DNA from: Paraglaciecola hydrolytica
GTDB lineage: Bacteria; Pseudomonadota; Gammaproteobacteria; Enterobacterales; Alteromonadaceae
DNA length: 38,592 bases
Reading direction: 5' to 3'
NCBI RefSeq assembly: GCF_001565895.1
Contig: NZ_LSNE01000003.1
Location: 1,144,345 to 1,182,936, forward strand
Shown one piece after another: positions 32,816 through 38,592 of this stretch. Under the pieces are notes generated by a model that saw only the letters and a program-made list of their open reading frames with translations, was not told where the DNA came from and searched no databases. The translations under genes and the position numbers were made by a program. The stretch's first letter is position 1, and every line of letters starts with the position of its first letter.

Positions 32816-33985
32816 CTACCCGTTTTGCTGTGTGCGATCGCGTTGTTTGATATAGGCATTGGCATACATCGTCAGCAATTTCTTTTGTTCGGCTTCATTC
32901 AGTTGCACCATGCGACTTTGTAGATACGCTATTGCGGCTTTCATTTCCATTGTCGAATTTGTAGGGCTTGTGTTTTGGTTTTTATCTGTTAATTGCTCAA
33001 GTAATTGTAGCGCTGCTTTACCACTTGAAAATGTTTGATAACCGGCCAAAATCTCTTTGTCTAAATATTCAGCGACTTGTTTAGCGCTGTCGAAGGATTC
33101 ATTGGCGACCTGACCAAAATGCACATGTACTCGGCCTTTTTTGCCGGTAATGCCATTAACAATACTACGCATATCCTCATTGTCGGGTTTGTCGTAAGCT
33201 CCCAATAAATCTACCTGATGTAACTCCTTAGCTTTACTGATATCACAGGGATCAAACTCATAGGATATCGACACAGGCACAATACGTAATTGCCTTACAT
33301 AATCAGCAAACTCAATTTCTTTGGGCTTATTAATAGTCAACATCGAAATAATCGCTGGGTTGGTAATGTCATTACCGTCTTTTGCCCGCCCTTCACGCTG
33401 GGCAATCCAGATATGCTGTTTATCAGTTTGTAAAGTATGAAAAATATATTCACTTAGCAGTTTAGCCGCGGCGAGTTTTTCACGTCTGTCAGGTGCCGAG
33501 CGTTTAACAATAAAACACTTATTTAAACGAATTAAATCAGCCACCCACTCTTTTTTAAGTAAGTTATCACCCACCGCAATCCTAACGGTATCTTGTTGGT
33601 TAATATGTAATACCCAATTAACCAGTGCGGGATCTAAGGCGATATCCCTATGATTACTCACAAATAAACAGGCCTGACTGAGATCCAATTTATCTAAACC
33701 ACTCACGGTAAAAGCTTGAGTTGTGGTATCGATCATACGCTGCACGTAGGGCTCAACTAAACGTCGAAAACCAGTTAAATTCTTAATGCCGGATATCTGA
33801 CTAATAATATAATGACGAGTAATAAAACCTAATAATGGCCATGTAAATTTAGGCCAAGCAGAAAACTTAAAGGCCACAATAGTGCGGATAAACTCTTTAT
33901 TATTAAAAAGCTTAGTTAATATACGAGGCAGATCAGTATCATCATATGGCCTGATTGCATCAAACTTGGAGATCATCTTACTCAC
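32816..33985 (-). CDS. Glycerol-phosphate-type acyltransferase (PlsC-like)
   Basis: A 389-residue member of the PlsC/LPLAT acyltransferase superfamily, probably membrane-associated and acting on a lysophospholipid or related acceptor. Block I is SNHRDIALDPALV (His112): the aspartate is 5 residues beyond His instead of the standard H-x4-D, as seen in a subgroup of bacterial HRDI(V/A)LD proteins. Block II is KCFIVKRSAP, block III-like IWIAQREGRAKDG. A C-terminal extension of about 110 residues (from 280) is mostly helical. It precedes, on the same strand, the TPR-barrel operon with 116 nt between them. Acceptor specificity unknown. Confidence 0.82.
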   Translation of the reverse strand: MSKMISKFDAIRPYDDTDLPRILTKLFNNKEFIRTIVAFKFSAWPKFTWPLLGFITRHYIISQISGIKNLTGFRRLVEPYVQRMIDTTTQAFTVSGLDKLDLSQACLFVSNHRDIALDPALVNWVLHINQQDTVRIAVGDNLLKKEWVADLIRLNKCFIVKRSAPDRREKLAAAKLLSEYIFHTLQTDKQHIWIAQREGRAKDGNDITNPAIISMLTINKPKEIEFADYVRQLRIVPVSISYEFDPCDISKAKELHQVDLLGAYDKPDNEDMRSIVNGITGKKGRVHVHFGQVANESFDSAKQVAEYLDKEILAGYQTFSSGKAALQLLEQLTDKNQNTSPTNSTMEMKAAIAYLQSRMVQLNEAEQKKLLTMYANAYIKQRDRTQQNG

Positions 33986-34089
33986 ACAACCTATATAGAA
34001 AATAGCGGGGCATTTTGCCGATATTTCAACAAATCAGCAAATGCTTTACCTGTTATTTGCACTAATCAGAGCAGTCACAAAAAATCCAC

Positions 34090-34644
34090 TTATTGTTGAG
34101 CGCTTTGTAATACTTGCCAATTTAGTTCGAGCTGAGAGTTTGCCGTGGCCACAAAGATCGACTCACCGCTCAAGGTAATGGCCCAATCCATTGTGCGCTC
34201 AACTACGGCAGCTAAGCTTTGCACTTCGGCATAGTTAAATTGTATGACGTCAATAGGTAGGGTTTGCAACTGAGCCATGCTTTGTTTCCACCACACATTG
34301 GATTTTGCATTAAAACTATATACCGCCGTGTGTTTAGCCAGGCGACAGGCCTTTTTCATACGATCAAAAGCGGGTTCGCCCACGTCTATCCACAATTGCA
34401 ATTGGTCATCTAAACTGCGCAACCAAATATCAGGCTCGTCCACCGAACTTAAACCTTTGGTAAAACTCATCACTTGCTCGGTATCACTATGGGCATGCAG
34501 ACAAAAGGCCACTACCCTCGCCATCATACGTTCTAAGGTTTCAGAAGGATGTTGGGCAACGGTTAAATTTAGCGCGGTATAATGATCATGGTTCAAATCG
34601 CTTAGGGCGATTTTAAATTTGTAAATAGTGGGTTTTAAAGCCAT
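34090..34644 (-). CDS. yaeQ: YaeQ-family protein
   Basis: A 184-residue cytosolic protein matching the YaeQ family (181 residues in E. coli) from end to end: MALKPTIYKFKIALSDLNHD, AHSDTEQVMSFTKGLSSVDE, PDIWLRSLDDQLQLWIDVGE and AVYSFNAKSNVWW. YaeQ has a PD-(D/E)XK nuclease-like fold; E. coli YaeQ was reported as a suppressor of RfaH loss, but its biochemical role is unclear. The frame is open for 18 codons upstream; the ATG at 34644 with GAGAG 6 nt before it gives the family start. Confidence 0.93.
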   Translation of the reverse strand: MALKPTIYKFKIALSDLNHDHYTALNLTVAQHPSETLERMMARVVAFCLHAHSDTEQVMSFTKGLSSVDEPDIWLRSLDDQLQLWIDVGEPAFDRMKKACRLAKHTAVYSFNAKSNVWWKQSMAQLQTLPIDVIQFNYAEVQSLAAVVERTMDWAITLSGESIFVATANSQLELNWQVLQSAQQ

Positions 34645-34754
34645 TGATACTCTCAGCATGAAATTGACACTAAAGCTAAGCCTTAAAGTACAAGCCAAGC
34701 CTCAAAACAGCCAAGATAATACAGCAAAGACCCTCCTTGTCTTGCTAAATTAAT

Positions 34755-35378
34755 TTAGATTTTACCTGTCACTCGATCCCAAAATTCGCCCCGGTCATTG
34801 CTACGCGGAAAAGGCTCGTTGGGTACTGGCACCCCAAGAAATTCACACAAAGGCTGCCAGCCCTGCTTAACATCAAAAACCAGTAACTGATCGGCGGGTA
34901 TAGTATTTTTAACCGCATCATTATGCGCCGTATAAGCTTTCATCAATTCCTGACGATTAAGTCCCAGCGGTATTCCGCTTTTATGGATAACTTCCATGGA
35001 CATAGCCAACCAGTCTTTCATTTCGATTGGTGCGCTGTCTTTCTCAGCCAAAAGCTGATAAATGGTGGGGGCAAAACTGTCAGCCCAGCTCTCTGCACTG
35101 CGCTCGGTTAAAATAAATTTAGCCATCGGATAAACACTGATTAATTCTTTAAAAAAACCGGCTGTTGGCCAATCAACGGCACTGTTATAACCGCTGTAAA
35201 TCGCCTGCCAATCAGCATTCCCCGTTAAAGCCGCTGTCCATAAAGGCACTTGTTTTGGCATAGCATGTAGTACTTCTTCCATATGAAAACAAGGCCCGAA
35301 GCCAAGTTGGTTTATAGCGAGCATGAGTGAATAGGTACCTGTTCGCCCCACCCCTGCGCCAATTACTTTCATCGTCAT
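34755..35378 (-). CDS. Sulfotransferase family protein (Sulfotransfer_4 type)
   Basis: A 207-residue P-loop protein. The N-terminus MTMKVIGAGVGRTGTYSLML has the 5'-phosphosulfate-binding loop of PAPS-dependent sulfotransferases. KFILTERSAESWADSF holds the 3'-phosphate-binding Arg/Ser pair, and the C-terminal LLVFDVKQGWQPLCEFLGVPVPN closes the fold. This sequence type (GxGRTGTxSL) is widespread in marine bacteria and eukaryotic algae and its acceptors are mostly unknown. AAGGAT lies 6 nt before the ATG at 35378. No sulfation or PAPS-synthesis genes are nearby. Convergence or operon structure gives no hint about its substrate. Confidence 0.85.
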   Translation of the reverse strand: MTMKVIGAGVGRTGTYSLMLAINQLGFGPCFHMEEVLHAMPKQVPLWTAALTGNADWQAIYSGYNSAVDWPTAGFFKELISVYPMAKFILTERSAESWADSFAPTIYQLLAEKDSAPIEMKDWLAMSMEVIHKSGIPLGLNRQELMKAYTAHNDAVKNTIPADQLLVFDVKQGWQPLCEFLGVPVPNEPFPRSNDRGEFWDRVTGKI

Positions 35379-35507
35379 GGTTATCCTTCCTCGTTAAATT
35401 TGATTGCTAGGTTTATTATGCGTGCCAACACTTGGAGTCCATTAAAGATAGCATGGGATTTCCAGTGCCATTATTTAATCAACTGCTTTTATTACGAGTC
35501 GCTTATT

Positions 35508-36701
35508 ATGAACAATCTTCGTGAACATTTTAATGCACTGACAACTTTGTTGTTGCAGACTCAAACTTATTGGCGCTCCGTTGCTTTTCATCATGCCGAG
35601 CTACCATGGATGGCACAACATCCGACCTTAGTGACTCGTTTATTGGCTCTATCCCTCGCACAAACAGAGAAACTTGCGAGTGATGCAAGCACCCTTCTAA
35701 CCTTTTTTGAAAATGAAATCTCTGGGGCCACTAAATTGGCAACGTTAAGCAACTTGCCTGTGCTGGTGCACAACCCCCTTGCAACGGTCAATCCACGTTT
35801 TTATGCGGGCATGCCTGGCCGTAAGTGGCAACAAATCCAAGCTTTTGCGGCATGCTGCACGGACAGCCCCTTACCCATATTGGAGTGGTGTGCAGGCAAG
35901 TCGTATTTGGGGTTTTATCTACAGCACTTACAGCAAAACAAAGTGAATGCATTGGAGTGGGATGCAGACTTGGTGCAACAAGCGAATAGTCGGGCTAAAC
36001 ACTCAGACAGCAACTTACATTCCCATCAGGTAGATGTGCTAAGTGCAGATGTACTTACCCATATTCAGCCACTACAACAAGTTGTTGCATTACATGCTTG
36101 TGGTGAGTTACATGAAAGGTTATTAAAACTCTGTGTCGCACAAAAAGTACAACAACTGCACCTTGCGCCCTGTTGCTACCATAAACGCCAAGACGAGCTT
36201 TACCAACCACTCTCTCACCAAGGTGAAAAACTGAACTTAGCCCTCAATAAAACAGAATTACACACCGCAGTAATGGAAACCGTAACAGCGGGCGCCAACG
36301 TGCAGCGTCAGCGTAAACACCTACAAATAATGCGTTTAGGTTTTGATTGTTTGCAGCGCGACATAACAGGCAATCAACAATTTTTAGACTTACCTTCATT
36401 GCCAGCTAAATGGGCACGTGCCGATTTTAAGGATTTTTGTTTTCATTGCGCAGACTTAAAAAATATCACCCTGCCCCTAGATATCAACTGGCAGCATTAC
36501 CAGCAACTTGGCGAACAACGTTTTAAACAAGTATCAGCTCTGGACTTAGTGCGCTTTTTGTTCCGCCGCCCACTCGAAGTGTGGTTGGCACTCGATCGAG
36601 CTTTGTTGTTACAAGAGCAGGGGTATAGCGTGCAGCTTGGCACTTTTTGCCCCAGCCACGTTACTCCACGTAATATATTGATCCAAGCATATTTACCTTA
36701 A
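35508..36701 (+). CDS. METTL25/RRNAD1-like SAM-dependent methyltransferase
   Basis: A 397-residue protein with a Methyltransf_32-type domain: motif I ILEWCAGKSYLGFYL (SAM binding), NALEWDADLV (acidic motif II), VALHACGELHERLL and HLAPCCYHKRQ (the CC pair typical of the family). Eukaryotic relatives METTL25 and RRNAD1 are linked to rRNA or translation; the bacterial substrate is not known. A helical N-terminal part (about 1-100) and C-terminal part (about 300-397) flank the domain. The frame remains open for 36 codons upstream of the chosen ATG (35508), but that region overlaps AT-rich leader sequence; the ribosome binding site is weak, so the start is uncertain. It is divergent from the sulfotransferase with 129 nt between the chosen starts. 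Confidence 0.8.
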   Translation: MNNLREHFNALTTLLLQTQTYWRSVAFHHAELPWMAQHPTLVTRLLALSLAQTEKLASDASTLLTFFENEISGATKLATLSNLPVLVHNPLATVNPRFYAGMPGRKWQQIQAFAACCTDSPLPILEWCAGKSYLGFYLQHLQQNKVNALEWDADLVQQANSRAKHSDSNLHSHQVDVLSADVLTHIQPLQQVVALHACGELHERLLKLCVAQKVQQLHLAPCCYHKRQDELYQPLSHQGEKLNLALNKTELHTAVMETVTAGANVQRQRKHLQIMRLGFDCLQRDITGNQQFLDLPSLPAKWARADFKDFCFHCADLKNITLPLDINWQHYQQLGEQRFKQVSALDLVRFLFRRPLEVWLALDRALLLQEQGYSVQLGTFCPSHVTPRNILIQAYLP

Positions 36702-36963
36702 AAAGACCTTAAAAAAAACATTGTATAACCTTATAAAGACAAGTCAAAAAGACAAATCCTCTATCAAAATATTTTTATTTTTTATTTAAACAAATTCCAT
36801 TGTTTTCAGATAGTTAGCCTAGTATACCTAGTAATTGCTAGATCTAATTTAGCACAGGGTAAAACACAAAATTAGCTTATTTATCTGCTAGTCAAGCCAG
36901 CATTAGAAGTCGCGATTGGCAGGTAGTAGGCTAAATAAAAACATAATAAAACTGGAAGAAACT

Positions 36964-38592
36964 ATGAATACTCAACTATCCAAACTGGCGAAAAACATTC
37001 GTTTTGTTATTGCCACTTCTGCCGCACTTAGTGCCACAGTCGTAGGTTCAGTAAATGCACAACAAACAAAAGAAGACGCCAATGTCGAAAAAATTGCTGT
37101 AGTTGGTTCACGTGGTGCCCCGCGCTCGGTGCAAGACTCCCCCGTTCCTGTAGATATTATCGGTGGCGAAGAACTTAACAAAGCGGGTTCTGCCGATATG
37201 TTAGATTTGTTGATTGGTGCTATTCCGTCTTTTAGCGCACGTTTACAACCTATTTCAGATGCGGCAACCTTAATTCGCCCAGTCAACTTGCGTGGTTTAC
37301 CCTCTGACAGCACCCTCATATTAGTCAATGGTAAACGTCGTCATCGCGCATCTGTTATTGCGTTTCAGGGTGGCGGTGTAAATGATGGTGCGCAAGGACC
37401 AGATATTTCAGTTATTCCCAGCATCGCGATCAAACAAGTAGAAGTATTACGCGATGGAGCCGCAGCGCAATATGGTTCTGATGCTATCGCTGGTGTAATG
37501 AACTTCGTTTTGAAAGATGCCGCTGAAGGTGGCTCGTTTGAAGTGAAACACGGCGAATATTATGAAGGTGATGGTGGCACCACCACGTATGCCGGTAACC
37601 TTGGCCTGCCATTTACCAAAGATGGTTTTGCTAACCTAAGTTTTCAACTTAAAAACGCCGACGCCACCAGCCGCAGTGTGCAACGTCCCGATGCGGCGGC
37701 GCTAATTGCTGCAGGCAATACCGCAGTTGGTGATCCTGCGCAAACTTGGGGTAACCCTGAAATCAAAGACGACATTACGCTGTTTGGTAATGTGGGCTTA
37801 GATTTAGGAGATGACAAAGAGTTTTATATGTTTGGCAACTATTCAGAACGTGATGTGACAGGTGGATTTTATTATCGTAACCCACACAACCGTGGTTCAG
37901 TTTACCTTGGCCCAGGCGTTGATGATGGCGTACGAGACGGCGAAGGAAATGTTGTATTAACACCAACGCTATTAGTGGGTGATGTCGCACAGTCACAAGG
38001 CGCAGCGCGCACCTGTGGCGTCGTCCGCACCAATGTACCCAATGTATTAGTGACTGACGACTATCTTGCAATGGTCGCTGATCCTAACTGTTTTGCCATG
38101 AACCAGATTTTCCCAGGTGGGTATACCCCAGCTTTTGGCGGTAATATTACCGATACCTCATTGGCCATAGGCACAAAAGGCGAAATCAAAACAGGCTTCC
38201 TTGCCGATGTAATGTACGACATTAGTGGTACTGTGGGTCGTAGTGAGTCGTCTTTCAATTTAAAAAATACACTTAACCCATCTTTAGGTTTAGCCACCCC
38301 TACCGAATTTGAGACAGGTAAATATATCCAGTTAGAAAAAATGTTTAACTTGGATTTGGTAAAATCTGTCAACGCAGGTTTAGCTGAGCCTCTGACGATT
38401 GCCGGTGGTTTAGAATGGCGAGAAGAGTCCTTTGAAATTGTTGCCGGTGACGAAGCCTCATGGAAAGCTGGCGCTTATGCTGACCAAGGATTTAATATCG
38501 GCTCGCACGGATTTAAAGGCTTTGGTCCAGAAAGTGCTGGCACCAACACCCGCCGCAGTGTTGCCGCTTACGTTGATGTAGAAGCTTATTTC
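36964..38592 (+). CDS. TonB-dependent outer-membrane receptor (C-terminus cut by window edge)
   Basis: The first 543 codons of a TonB-dependent receptor that runs off the right edge. A signal peptide (cut after SVNA) is followed by a TonB-box-like EKIAVVGSRG, then a plug domain (about 55-170): DSPVPVDIIGGEELNKAGS, LRGLPSDSTLILVNGKRRHR, then VEVLRDGAAAQYGSDAIAGV. Beta-barrel strands begin at about residue 180. It imports some ligand through the outer membrane using TonB energy; nothing near it names the ligand. Start at 36964 has GGAAG 6 nt upstream. The 262-nt gap before it probably holds its promoter, but I see no clear operator. Confidence 0.93.
   Translation, partial: MNTQLSKLAKNIRFVIATSAALSATVVGSVNAQQTKEDANVEKIAVVGSRGAPRSVQDSPVPVDIIGGEELNKAGSADMLDLLIGAIPSFSARLQPISDAATLIRPVNLRGLPSDSTLILVNGKRRHRASVIAFQGGGVNDGAQGPDISVIPSIAIKQVEVLRDGAAAQYGSDAIAGVMNFVLKDAAEGGSFEVKHGEYYEGDGGTTTYAGNLGLPFTKDGFANLSFQLKNADATSRSVQRPDAAALIAAGNTAVGDPAQTWGNPEIKDDITLFGNVGLDLGDDKEFYMFGNYSERDVTGGFYYRNPHNRGSVYLGPGVDDGVRDGEGNVVLTPTLLVGDVAQSQGAARTCGVVRTNVPNVLVTDDYLAMVADPNCFAMNQIFPGGYTPAFGGNITDTSLAIGTKGEIKTGFLADVMYDISGTVGRSESSFNLKNTLNPSLGLATPTEFETGKYIQLEKMFNLDLVKSVNAGLAEPLTIAGGLEWREESFEIVAGDEASWKAGAYADQGFNIGSHGFKGFGPESAGTNTRRSVAAYVDVEAYF

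Noticed and set aside
36820-36860. Palindrome-like CCTAGTATACCTAG before the TonB-dependent receptor
   Set aside because: The symmetry is imperfect (arms are offset by one base) and there is no nearby regulator gene, so no operator is called.
36972-38372. Open frames of 98-118 codons on the minus strand under the TonB-dependent receptor
   Set aside because: The plus-strand receptor frame is continuous and has clear plug and barrel motifs; the minus frames are its shadows.
1-38592. Defence systems, prophage, integrons, CRISPR arrays, tRNA and rRNA genes
   Set aside because: None were found: no regular repeat-spacer pattern, no cloverleaf sequences, no integrase or transposase, and almost all coding space is explained by the listed genes.

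Overview
The window looks like chromosomal DNA from a marine gammaproteobacterium of the Alteromonadales, probably an Alteromonas/Glaciecola/Paraglaciecola relative. The evidence is moderate AT-richness, close resemblance of the housekeeping proteins to gammaproteobacterial families (MetG, CysS, Dcd, YaeQ), enterobacterial-type gene neighbourhoods (divergent apbC/metG; yafS/gloB-mltD; cysS/ppiB-lpxH), a LacI-type GlcNAc regulator next to chitobiase, and a large TonB-dependent receptor. No rRNA, tRNA, CRISPR array, transposase or prophage module was seen. The identification rests on reading the sequence only.

Layout. (1) 1-4950: a chitin/GlcNAc unit. A kinase (cut by the left edge) follows a GH20 chitobiase by 3 nt, and a divergent LacI-family regulator has a probable operator sitting on the predicted -35 box of the chitobiase promoter. 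(2) 4996-8963: housekeeping genes dcd, apbC/mrp and metG. (3) 9067-10579: a TetR repressor and a short-chain dehydrogenase, divergent, with two interleaved promoters and two copies of a perfect 12-bp palindrome. (4) 10641-12192: two exported proteins, a coiled-coil protein and an orphan periplasmic binding protein. (5) 12349-19405: conserved core genes: YdcF-like, yafS, gloB, mltD, cysS, ppiB, lpxH. (6) 19569-21230: a frameshifted PKD-type gene and a lipoprotein with a sugar isomerase-like TIM barrel. (7) 21286-26926: second-messenger genes: a PAS-GGDEF diguanylate cyclase, a GAF-HD-GYP phosphodiesterase and a CHASE2 adenylate cyclase. (8) 26987-32699: three tightly packed genes upstream of and co-directional with the CHASE2 cyclase: a TPR/outer-membrane-barrel protein, a FecR-domain protein and a 1064-residue multidomain lipoprotein. 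(9) 32816-36701: acyltransferase, YaeQ, sulfotransferase and a METTL25-like methyltransferase. (10) 36964 to the right edge: the N-terminal half of a TonB-dependent receptor.

The best candidate for an undescribed system is the four-gene minus-strand operon at 24701-32699. I infer that the TPR-barrel protein resembles Slam/type XI outer-membrane secretion proteins, that the lipoprotein and/or the FecR protein (whose C-terminal 100 residues look like a small beta-barrel) could be its cargo, and that the CHASE2 cyclase reports the state of the periplasm as cAMP. The lipoprotein has an unusual build: a beta-propeller-like insert splits its last cadherin-like domain. A second layer of interest is a dispersed family of intergenic repeats (copies near 3707, 12289, 14688 and 24540), one of which is a composite of two others.
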